Notes under the pieces: generated by a model
What the model was told of the DNA's origin: nothing
Database searches by the model: none
What the model saw: only the letters and a program-made list of their open reading frames with translations
Made by a program: the position numbers and the translations under genes
DNA from: Fimbriimonadaceae bacterium
GTDB lineage: Bacteria > Armatimonadota > Fimbriimonadia > Fimbriimonadales > Fimbriimonadaceae
DNA: 7,718 nt
Reading direction: 5' to 3'
Assembly: GCA_020849075.1 (NCBI GenBank)
Contig: JADLGZ010000202.1
Span: forward strand, 1 to 7,718
Shown: positions 1-5,428 of the stretch, in pieces
Layout of the letters: each line of letters opens with the position of its first letter
Position numbering within the stretch: the first letter of the stretch is position 1

Positions 1-721
1 ACCAGAGGACTTTGCCCCATGCATCGTGGGCTGGCATGTCTTGATAGGTACGGGCTTGATCCAAGAAGGCATCTCGGTTCATTTCGTGCTGCAAGCGATT
101 CGGGCCGGCACAAAGCTTCAGGTTTGCATCAAGCGACACCCCAAGGTTCTGTGCCACTAGGAGTCCGGCGCGGTCAGCGCTGATCTCGGCTTGTCTTGAC
201 CATTCATACAGGGCTAGAACAATGCCATAGCTGACAGCATCGCCTAGGCCAAACGTGCGGCGACCCAGCATCTCCAACAGTGGTGCGAGAACCTGCGCAA
301 CAGAGAAATAGAGAATATGGCCCGCCTTGATGTGTCCCAATTCGTGGCCGATGAGGTGAAAGAGTTCTTCGTCATTGAGATTCTCCACCATTGAACTTCG
401 CAAGGTGATATAGGGGCGTTCCACGCCACCCGCAAAGGCGTTCGGGAACGGATTGCTGCTGATGTAGAGCTCCGGTTCAGCCATGTCAAGGACCTGACAG
501 CCTTCGCGCATGATGTCGTAGAGGGTCCTGTATTGCCGTGGGCCACACCGAACAGCCCGCCCCATGTTGTACACGTACATCCATCGGTCAATCCCAAGGT
601 CATAAAACTTCCGGACAACATCAGGCAGGAGAGGCACCTTCTCTAGGGCGGCCAACGCTCTGCGGTCATTGTCGCTTACGAAGGCTTCCGCCGAAATGCC
701 TGGAAACGTCTTGCGGGACAT
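1..721 (-). CDS. M48-family zinc metalloprotease, N-terminal 240 residues (C-terminus off the left edge)
   Basis: Read leftward from ATG 721-719, this frame stays open to the window edge, giving 240 residues. The zinc-protease signature HELGH lies at residues 126-130 inside HLIGHELGHIKAGH. About 50 residues later EISADRAG (179-186) supplies the likely third zinc ligand Glu179 and the family's Ala-Asp pair. This pattern is characteristic of Ste24/HtpX-type M48 peptidases, which cleave proteins near or in the membrane. The hydrophobic stretches around residues 136-150 and 160-172 flank the active site, but I see no N-terminal signal peptide. It starts 41 bp after the CheY-like gene and has no Shine-Dalgarno site; a TAAAAT hexamer (732-727) ends 5 nt before the ATG. 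It may be co-transcribed with the chemotaxis-type genes or have its own leaderless promoter. The family is clear; the substrate is unknown. Confidence 0.85.
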   Translation of the reverse strand, partial: MSRKTFPGISAEAFVSDNDRRALAALEKVPLLPDVVRKFYDLGIDRWMYVYNMGRAVRCGPRQYRTLYDIMREGCQVLDMAEPELYISSNPFPNAFAGGVERPYITLRSSMVENLNDEELFHLIGHELGHIKAGHILYFSVAQVLAPLLEMLGRRTFGLGDAVSYGIVLALYEWSRQAEISADRAGLLVAQNLGVSLDANLKLCAGPNRLQHEMNRDAFLDQARTYQDMPAHDAWGKVLW

Positions 722-762
722 GACTTATTTTAGTGTGATTTCAGCGGATGGGTTGCAGTGGC

Positions 763-1122
763 CTAAGCGGCCGACAAGGTCTCCCAGACCTTCTCATCCC
801 TAAACGGCTTGACGATATAGTCCCTGGCTCCCGCAGCGACGGCTTCCTGAATTTGGTTGTTCTTGCTCATCGCCGCACACACAACGATCTTGGCCTCTGG
901 CGAGGCTTGGAGGATCGCCCGAATCGCAGAAATACCATCCATCTCCGGCATCTCAATGTCCATGAGCACCAAATCAGGAGCGAGTGCTTTGTACAGCGCG
1001 ACGGCCTGAGCCCCGTTCTCAGCCTCGCCAACAACGTCCCAACCGTGCGCGCTTACGATGCGACGGAGAGCAAGACGCACGTATGCCGCATCATCGCTGA
1101 TAAGAACTCTTCTTGAGGTCAT
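763..1122 (-). CDS. cheY: CheY-like single-domain response regulator
   Basis: This 119-residue protein is one receiver domain with no output domain. It has the acidic pocket Asp10-Asp11, the phospho-acceptor Asp55 in LVLMDIEMPEMDG, and Lys105 in YIVKPF. The AENGAQAV and MPEMDG segments closely resemble Bacillus-type CheY. The position of the conserved Ser/Thr that contacts the phosphoryl group (Thr87 in E. coli CheY, CSAM in Bacillus) reads Cys82-Ala83-Ala84, so the hydroxyl is missing. The gene overlaps the upstream HDOD gene by 4 bp (ATGA, 1119-1122), which implies translational coupling. With CheD and HDOD partners it probably relays a phosphorylation signal, though not necessarily to flagella. 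The kinase is not in the window. Confidence 0.93.
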   Translation of the reverse strand: MTSRRVLISDDAAYVRLALRRIVSAHGWDVVGEAENGAQAVALYKALAPDLVLMDIEMPEMDGISAIRAILQASPEAKIVVCAAMSKNNQIQEAVAAGARDYIVKPFRDEKVWETLSAA

Positions 1123-1997
1123 CCAATGCCTTCAAGGAGCGTCTCACCGTGCAAGACAGCCCCAACGAACTGCTCAACCAGTCCATCAAAATCTTCGGCA
1201 GATACCCGGCAGATTTCAAGGCTTTCCTCACAGAGCTGGTACTGGAGCCCGTCGCCACCGAGGCCATAACCTGTTACCATGGCAAGAACATCCGCCAAGT
1301 GGATTACGTGCGCAAGCCATGAGTGTCCGGAGCCAAGTGGGTTATGGTGCCATCGGATTCCTTCAACAATCTCCTGGGGGAGATTCCAATTCTCGGCCAT
1401 GTGGGCGCCAATCTCAGAGTGAGTGTGCCCAAGGACCGTCCGCTCTACATCCTCAAAGGTCATCCCGCCCTTGATGCCAAGTTGCATCATCAAGGAAATC
1501 TTCCCATCGATACAATTATCAATTGCGATCTTTCCGATGTCCGCCAGCAAGCCCGCAACAAAGGCCTCTTCAGGATCAAACTGACCAATTCGAGCGATCA
1601 TTTGCGCACCCAGAGCCAGCCCCATTGAGTGCCGCATAAGCTGGCGAGGCGGTAAATCGTAACCTTTGAGCGGGCGCGTCATCCAAGTGAAGGTTCCGGC
1701 GACCATGGCGATCAAGCGGACCGTTCGGAACCCGAGCAAAATGACGGCTTCTTGGAGCGAAGTCACCTTACGGGGTAAGCCATAGAAAGAGCTATTCGCG
1801 AGGCGAAGAACCTTGGCCGTCACCGCTTGATCCATCCCAATGGCATCCGCAATAGCCCTGGAAGTGGCATCGCTATTGCCCGTGAGTTGAATGACCCGCA
1901 TAATGGCCCCAGGCAGAACGGGAAGGTCTTGAGTCTGACGAAGGATCGCCTGGATCGGAAGTCTGGGGCGATCGCCTTGGCTTACTGCAGGTTGCAT
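1119..1997 (-). CDS. HDOD-domain signalling protein
   Basis: This 292-residue protein consists almost entirely of one HDOD domain (about residues 17-235). Family hallmarks are LPVLPGAIMRVIQL (25-38), the region VLRLANSSFYGLP (63-75), LQEAVILLGFRTVR (81-94), GLLADIGKIAID (149-160) and a histidine-rich stretch from LGHTHSEIG (189) to RWHHNP (215-220). The HD pair is reduced to Ala152-Asp153, in keeping with HDOD proteins being mostly non-hydrolytic scaffolds or signal proteins. The start ATG 1997 has a good Shine-Dalgarno (GAGGGGG, about 10 nt upstream) and lies 16 bp inside the end of cheD. The stop overlaps the CheY-like start. HDOD proteins often work with response regulators in stress, motility or c-di-GMP circuits; the exact role here is not visible. 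About 55 residues after the core have no assignment. Confidence 0.92.
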   Translation of the reverse strand: MQPAVSQGDRPRLPIQAILRQTQDLPVLPGAIMRVIQLTGNSDATSRAIADAIGMDQAVTAKVLRLANSSFYGLPRKVTSLQEAVILLGFRTVRLIAMVAGTFTWMTRPLKGYDLPPRQLMRHSMGLALGAQMIARIGQFDPEEAFVAGLLADIGKIAIDNCIDGKISLMMQLGIKGGMTFEDVERTVLGHTHSEIGAHMAENWNLPQEIVEGIRWHHNPLGSGHSWLAHVIHLADVLAMVTGYGLGGDGLQYQLCEESLEICRVSAEDFDGLVEQFVGAVLHGETLLEGIG

Positions 1998-2554
1998 ATC
2001 GTCTTTTCCCCCTCGTGGACGGTTCGCACCTTGACATCGCCGTCTGCGGTGCAGAAGGAAACGTCGCGTCCGGTCGTACCGCCAGTATCGTTGCCCACGA
2101 CTTCAGCCCCTAAACGGCTCAACTCGGATTTCGCGGCCTCGGAGTTGCGACGACCAAGCTCCAGGGCGGGCAAGGAAGCACCGTTGGCGAGGTGGACGAA
2201 GTCCGAACCTCCTGAGTAAGCCCATTTGAGCCGTTCGGCCACAGCTCCGGCCTTAACCAATTCGTTCAGTAGGTGCTCAACGGCGGTATCCATGAACATC
2301 CCTGGCCGATCGCTACTTGAACTAGGTACTCGCTTCGGCAAAATGATATGGGCGACGCCGGACACACAAGCGTGGGCATCGTATGCAATGACCGCAATAC
2401 AACTACCTATGCCCTGACACTCCAGAAGCGTTGGGCCATTAACAACCCTGATCTCGGCTAAGCCGACTGAAAATTGATGACTACTCAAACCCACCCCCTG
2501 ATTGGTTCCCGTAGCTAGGGTTCCACTGTCTCCCGCCCATTTGGTCTGGCTCAT
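1982..2554 (-). CDS. cheD: CheD, chemoreceptor glutamine deamidase
   Basis: The 190-residue protein carries the CheD signature. It has the catalytic Cys52 in GIGSCIAV, His69 in GVAHIILP, SGGSDF at 114-119, GRRN at 134-137 and GRDVSFCTADGDVKVRT near the C-terminus. CheD converts specific receptor Gln residues to Glu and in many bacteria is bound by the CheC phosphatase; no cheC is visible here. The annotated ATG at 2554 directly follows an in-frame TAA and lacks a close Shine-Dalgarno. An alternative TTG at 2488 (residue 23) has AGGGGG 5 nt upstream and would give an N-terminus of usual CheD length (168 residues). The gene leads the leftward operon. A weak extended -10 (TGTTATAGG, minus strand near 2648-2656) is a possible promoter. 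Family assignment is firm; the start is not. Confidence 0.92.
   Translation of the reverse strand: MSQTKWAGDSGTLATGTNQGVGLSSHQFSVGLAEIRVVNGPTLLECQGIGSCIAVIAYDAHACVSGVAHIILPKRVPSSSSDRPGMFMDTAVEHLLNELVKAGAVAERLKWAYSGGSDFVHLANGASLPALELGRRNSEAAKSELSRLGAEVVGNDTGGTTGRDVSFCTADGDVKVRTVHEGEKTICNLQ
2482..2499 (-). promoter_or_regulatory. Shine-Dalgarno plus alternative TTG start inside cheD
   Basis: On the minus strand AGGGGG is followed by 5 nt and then TTG (2488-2486), leading into the conserved VGLAEIRV start of the CheD domain. The upstream ATG at 2554 has no comparable site. This suggests the 22-residue N-terminal extension may not be translated. Confidence 0.35.
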
Positions 2555-2735
2555 TTACGGGAGGTCCCAGGACTTCTCCTGTCTGGAACTTCCGCAAGGA
2601 CTTGGGTGTTACATGAGGTGTAAGGAGATGGGCAACCAAAAGCCCGTTCCTATAACAAGAAAGCAACGAAGACAGCCTCTTGGGTGGGTCGCACCTCTCC
2701 TCCCAGAATCAACTAAGCGACCCACCATTTTTTTC
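2555..2735 (+). other. Structured intergenic region: possible small RNA or attenuator leader
   Basis: This 202-bp divergent gap between cheD and the BCCP-like gene (to 2756) contains no convincing protein gene. Read on the plus strand it holds hairpins at 2568-2581 (CAGGA-CTTC-TCCTG), 2609-2623 (TTACA-TGAGG-TGTAA) and about 2627-2648 (GGGC/GCCC core with flanking A-T and wobble pairs), followed by a strong intrinsic terminator. No plus-strand gene lies upstream that would need that terminator, so the region may encode a short RNA or an attenuated leader. A TATAAC at 2651-2656 is a possible -10 for a roughly 70-nt RNA. I recognise no known riboswitch or RNA family. The same DNA would be the 5' leader of cheD on the other strand. 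Confidence 0.35.
2683..2734 (+). terminator. Rho-independent terminator upstream of the BCCP-like gene
   Basis: A perfect 10-bp GC-rich stem pairs GGTGGGTCGC (2683-2692) with GCGACCCACC (2717-2726). It is followed by one A and seven T residues (2728-2734). The loop is long at 24 nt, but stem and T-tract are otherwise textbook. The T-run occurs only on the plus strand, so it acts rightward. It ends 22 bp before the ATG of the next gene, so it would block read-through into the acc operon or act as an attenuator. Confidence 0.75.
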
Positions 2736-2743
2736 GTTCTTGG

Positions 2744-2749
2744 TACACT
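2744..2749 (+). promoter_or_regulatory. -10 element (TACACT) for a probable leaderless BCCP-like transcript
   Basis: TACACT fits the TANNNT -10 pattern and lies exactly 7 nt before ATG 2757, with no Shine-Dalgarno in between (the spacer is CCGCCCC). Transcription would start at or next to the start codon. It lies just downstream of the terminator, so the acc operon has its own start point. No clear -35 hexamer is visible. Confidence 0.5.
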
Positions 2750-2756
2750 CCGCCCC

Positions 2757-3155
2757 ATGTCTGGGTTGAGCCGCGATCTCATTGAGCATGCGCTGAATAC
2801 GGCGCAGCAAAACGGCTACCGCTTTGTCAACGTGAAAGTGGATGGAGAGCGGTTCATGGCCACGTTTGAGGCCCATTCGGCGCCAGAAACGGTCGTGGGT
2901 GACGTGCCCGATATGGCGGCGGTTGAGCAGCTGGCTACGATGCATGACCTGAAAGCGGGAAGCGTTGGGTATGTCTCCCTTGCTGATCTCGCGATTGGAG
3001 ATGTCGTTGAGGCCGGACAAAGTATTGGTGCGGTCACGGCATTGGGCCTTAGGCATGATATTGTCTCGTCCAAGAGCGGCACTTTAGCGGAGATCCTTGT
3101 CGAAGATGGGGCGCCAGTTGAATTCGGACAGTTAGTGGCAAAGGTGGCCATATGA
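2757..3155 (+). CDS. Biotin carboxyl carrier protein (AccB)-like protein lacking the biotinylated lysine
   Basis: The 132-residue protein has the two-part BCCP layout. An N-terminal helix and strand (LIEHALNTAQQNGYRFVNV, 8-26) resemble the AccB N-terminal region. The C-terminal biotinyl/lipoyl-like domain (about 68-132) includes IGDVVEAGQSIG and SGTLAEILVEDGAPVEFGQ. Aligned on SG-x-LVE-x-G-x-PVEFG, the AMKM biotin site of AccB falls on Ala95-Leu96-Gly97-Leu98, so the lysine is glycine (codon GGC, 3045-3047). Lys106 aligns with the non-biotinylated lysine of DKSG. It therefore cannot carry carboxybiotin at the usual place. The linker is short and lacks the usual Pro/Ala-rich stretch. ATG 2757 is chosen because family similarity starts there; the open frame runs upstream through the terminator. 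Its stop overlaps the next gene (ATGA), and accC follows. It is possibly a regulator or structural partner of acetyl-CoA carboxylase; a functional accB should be elsewhere. Confidence 0.82.
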   Translation: MSGLSRDLIEHALNTAQQNGYRFVNVKVDGERFMATFEAHSAPETVVGDVPDMAAVEQLATMHDLKAGSVGYVSLADLAIGDVVEAGQSIGAVTALGLRHDIVSSKSGTLAEILVEDGAPVEFGQLVAKVAI

Positions 3156-3475
3156 AGGTACTCACGATTCTCATCCCTCTGGCCGTGATCGGGTGTACCG
3201 AAACGGGGAATCAACGAGCCGACCAAGTGGGGCACACCGTGGTCGGGCAGAGTATGGCGCGGGCCAAGGATGAAGTTTGTATGGAGAATTTGCGTCAGAT
3301 ACGGGCCGCAATCCAAATCGCCATGACCAATGCGGACGAGACGCCTCCAGCTGGGCTCAAGGACCTACGCCTTCCACCGGAGATGCTCGTTGATCCCATT
3401 GATAAGAAGCCATACGACTACGATGCTGCGGCTGGCACCGTCAAGTGCAACCACCCGGGGCACAAAAAGTACTGA
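3152..3475 (+). CDS. Small lipoprotein with a pseudopilin-like globular domain
   Basis: This 107-residue protein begins with a short signal peptide ending in a lipobox (AVIGC, Cys15), predicting lipid anchoring outside the cytoplasmic membrane. The remainder resembles the part of a type II secretion/type IV pseudopilin that follows the membrane helix. It has ARAKDEVCMENLRQIRAAI (36-54), then LRLPPEMLVDPIDKKPYDYD (72-91) and the end GTVKCNHPGHKKY. The usual hydrophobic pilin helix is absent. Cys43 and Cys99 could form a disulfide; Cys99, His101 and His104 could bind a metal. It overlaps the BCCP-like gene by 4 bp (ATGA) and shares one base with accC (TGATG), so it is tightly coupled to them. 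Such a gene is not part of the usual accB-accC pair. The function is unknown; the pilin resemblance is by eye. Confidence 0.75.
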   Translation: MKVLTILIPLAVIGCTETGNQRADQVGHTVVGQSMARAKDEVCMENLRQIRAAIQIAMTNADETPPAGLKDLRLPPEMLVDPIDKKPYDYDAAAGTVKCNHPGHKKY

Positions 3476-4830
3476 TGTTTAACAAGGTTCTGGTCGCGAA
3501 TAGGGGCGAAATTGCGCTACGCGTCATGCGGGGTTGTAAGGCCTTGGGGATTGAAACAGTGGCTATTTACAGTCAAGCCGACAAAGGCAGCCTCCATGTG
3601 GCCTTTGCCGACCAAGCAATTTGTGTTGGAGAAGCATCAAACACTGATTCATACCTGAACCTCGCCAATGTCTTGATGGCCGTTGAGATTTCCGGCGCCG
3701 ATGCGGTGCATCCCGGTTACGGCTACTTTTCCGAACGCGACCACTTTGCCGAAGCTCTGGCGCAGATGGGGGTGAAGTTCATTGGCCCATCCGCCGCAGC
3801 GATCGTTGCCATGGGTGACAAGGCCATGGCCAAGGCGGCGGCGATCGCATCAAACTGCCCGGTAGTCCGCGGTAGCGAAGGGCCAGTGCCAACGGAACAG
3901 GAGGCGCTTGATCTTGCGGCAGAAATTGGCTATCCAGTCCTTCTTAAGGCAGTAGCGGGGGGTGGCGGTCGTGGGATCCGAAAGGTGAGCGATGCTACCG
4001 AGCTTCAAAAGTCATGGAGCATTGCGCAAGCGGAAGCGCAAGCCAGTTTTGGCAATGACGCAATGCTGGTAGAAAAATTTGTCGAGAACCCACGCCACGT
4101 TGAAATTCAGGTTCTGTTCGATGAGCACGGGAATGGTGTTTATCTTTTTGAAAGGGAATGCTCGGTTCAAAACCTACGGCACCAGAAGATTGTCGAGGAA
4201 GCTCCCTTTGCGTTGATGGAACCGGCTTTACGTCAGGCTATGGGCGAAGCTGCCGTCCGCGTGGCAGGAAGTGTTGGCTACACCAATGCAGGAACCGTCG
4301 AATTCCTCGTGGATGAGGCCGGAGACTTCTATTTCCTGGAGATGAACACTCGACTGCAAGTTGAGCATCCCGTGACCGAGAGCGTCACTGCAGTTGACCT
4401 TGTTGAGCTGCAACTGCGGATTGCGTCGGGTGAACGCCTGCCATTCATTCAAGACGATTTGAGCCTGCACGGACATGCAATCGAGGCACGGATCACGGCC
4501 CAAGACCCCGACAATGACTTTGCTCCAAGCACCGGGCTCATCAAGGTCTGGAATGCGCCTGGCGGCCTTGGCATTCGGATGGATACCCATGTCTATGCTG
4601 GCTTCACGGTATCGCCGTTCTACGATCCAATGATTGCGAAACTCATCGTGACCGGCTGCGATCGGGATCAGTGCATCCGTCGCCTCACGGTTGCCCTTGA
4701 TGAGTTTGAAGTAGATGGCATCTTGACGAATATTCCGTTCTTGCGCCGGCTCGTTCGCCATCCGGACTTCATCTCCGGCAATGTCAGTACGGCGTTCGTT
4801 CCGGCGATGCTTGAGGAAGCCCTGGTTTGA
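3475..4830 (+). CDS. accC: Biotin carboxylase subunit of acetyl-CoA carboxylase
   Basis: The 451-residue ATP-grasp enzyme matches E. coli AccC in length. It carboxylates biotin on BCCP using ATP and bicarbonate, the first step of malonyl-CoA synthesis. Visible motifs are KVLVANRGEIALR (4-16), Lys116 in MGDK, the glycine-rich loop KAVAGGGGRG (158-167), EKFVENPRHVEIQV (200-213), HQKIVEE (236-242), EMNTRLQVEHPVTE (289-302) and Arg368 in GIRMDTHVYAG. These cover the ATP, Mg and bicarbonate/biotin ligands, so it should be active. The segment before HQK reads SVQNLRHQK, one residue longer than the usual SVQRRHQK. ATG 3475 shares its A with the upstream stop and starts exactly at the conserved N-terminus. 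The TGA stop overlaps the nusB TTG start. Confidence 0.97.
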   Translation: MFNKVLVANRGEIALRVMRGCKALGIETVAIYSQADKGSLHVAFADQAICVGEASNTDSYLNLANVLMAVEISGADAVHPGYGYFSERDHFAEALAQMGVKFIGPSAAAIVAMGDKAMAKAAAIASNCPVVRGSEGPVPTEQEALDLAAEIGYPVLLKAVAGGGGRGIRKVSDATELQKSWSIAQAEAQASFGNDAMLVEKFVENPRHVEIQVLFDEHGNGVYLFERECSVQNLRHQKIVEEAPFALMEPALRQAMGEAAVRVAGSVGYTNAGTVEFLVDEAGDFYFLEMNTRLQVEHPVTESVTAVDLVELQLRIASGERLPFIQDDLSLHGHAIEARITAQDPDNDFAPSTGLIKVWNAPGGLGIRMDTHVYAGFTVSPFYDPMIAKLIVTGCDRDQCIRRLTVALDEFEVDGILTNIPFLRRLVRHPDFISGNVSTAFVPAMLEEALV

Positions 4831-5399
4831 AGTCCGCCGCAGAACTAAGGCTCGCGGCGCGTCACGCAGCTCTCCAAGCCATCTATGCATTAGATTGTGA
4901 GGAAGGCGAACTTGAAGAGGTCTTGACTTACGCTCTTGAACAAGAGAGCTTTCCTGAAGTCCTCGTTCAATACATCACCACATTAGTCAAGGCAACGGCT
5001 GAAGACGGTAAGCGACTTGACGACATGATTGCTCCCCTCTTGGCCCAAGGTTGGCGATTCGACCGAATTGCAAAGGTTGATCGGGCGATCCTGAGGATGG
5101 CGGCGGCCGAGTTCGAGCACATCCCTCAAACCCCACCAAAAGTCACGATCAACGAGTCAGTGGAATTGGCAAAGCTGTTCGGTGACCAGAACAGTGCTCC
5201 GTTCATCAATGGTGTCCTTGGAAGGTTATTGCCTTTATCCATAAAATCTAGCTACAAGCACGAAGGCTTTGACCCCATGCTCTCCGAACCGGCGGAAAGG
5301 GTCGTCGCAGACGAAGACGGTGAGGAACTGGTTGAAGCCGGGTCAGAGCTCCACGAAGAGTTGTCTAACTCACCGGGCTGGACTATTCGTACACCTTAG
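4827..5399 (+). CDS. nusB: Transcription antitermination factor NusB with C-terminal extension
   Basis: NusB binds boxA RNA together with S10/NusE and promotes antitermination, mainly of rRNA operons. The 190-residue product has the N-terminal RNA-binding helix (LAARHAALQAIYALD, 9-23) and the two diagnostic stretches: GWRFDRIAKVDRAILRMAAAEF (75-96) and TINESVELAKLFGDQNSAPF (107-126), ending in INGVLGRLL. It starts with TTG at 4827, overlapping the accC stop (TTGA). No ATG is available before the conserved helix. The domain ends near residue 136. The remaining ~54 residues are acidic, probably disordered and not typical of NusB (about 140 residues). The accC-nusB-folD order is also known from Bacillus. 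Confidence 0.93.
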   Translation: MKSAAELRLAARHAALQAIYALDCEEGELEEVLTYALEQESFPEVLVQYITTLVKATAEDGKRLDDMIAPLLAQGWRFDRIAKVDRAILRMAAAEFEHIPQTPPKVTINESVELAKLFGDQNSAPFINGVLGRLLPLSIKSSYKHEGFDPMLSEPAERVVADEDGEELVEAGSELHEELSNSPGWTIRTP

Positions 5400-5428
5400 A
5401 GGGCGGCATGTCAAAATGAACGGCGACC

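Noticed and set aside
1536..1553. Loss of the HD pair in the HDOD protein (Ala152-Asp153)
   Set aside because: HDOD domains commonly lack the full HD metal-binding set, so this is normal for the family.
1323..1628. Plus-strand open frame opposite the HDOD gene
   Set aside because: Shadow of the HDOD coding frame; no recognisable domain and no ribosome binding site. The same holds for the other long frames opposite cheD, cheY, M48, accC and folD.
2648..2656. Extended -10 promoter for cheD on the minus strand (TGTTATAGG)
   Set aside because: Only four of six consensus bases and no clear -35; mentioned under cheD but too weak to list as a feature.
2681..2734. Possible T-box antiterminator (GGGTGG... 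followed by a terminator)
   Set aside because: The T-box core UGGNACCGCG is not present; the sequence reads GGGTGGGTCGC, and the downstream genes are not aminoacyl-tRNA or amino-acid genes.
2555..2735. Known structured RNA (SRP RNA, RNase P RNA, tmRNA, 6S, common riboswitches)
   Set aside because: None of the conserved motifs I know for these families is visible by eye. A covariance-model scan would be decisive.
2502..2756. Upstream in-frame extension of the BCCP-like gene (85 extra codons, with ATGs at 2613 and 2628)
   Set aside because: The extension has no family similarity, runs through the terminator stem and T-tract, and overlaps the 5' end of cheD. BCCP similarity begins at ATG 2757.
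5408..5419. Four-codon upstream ORF (ATG TCA AAA TGA) with AGAGGG before it, ahead of folD
   Set aside because: Too short to distinguish from chance; the stop is 9 nt before the folD ATG, and nothing else supports a leader peptide.
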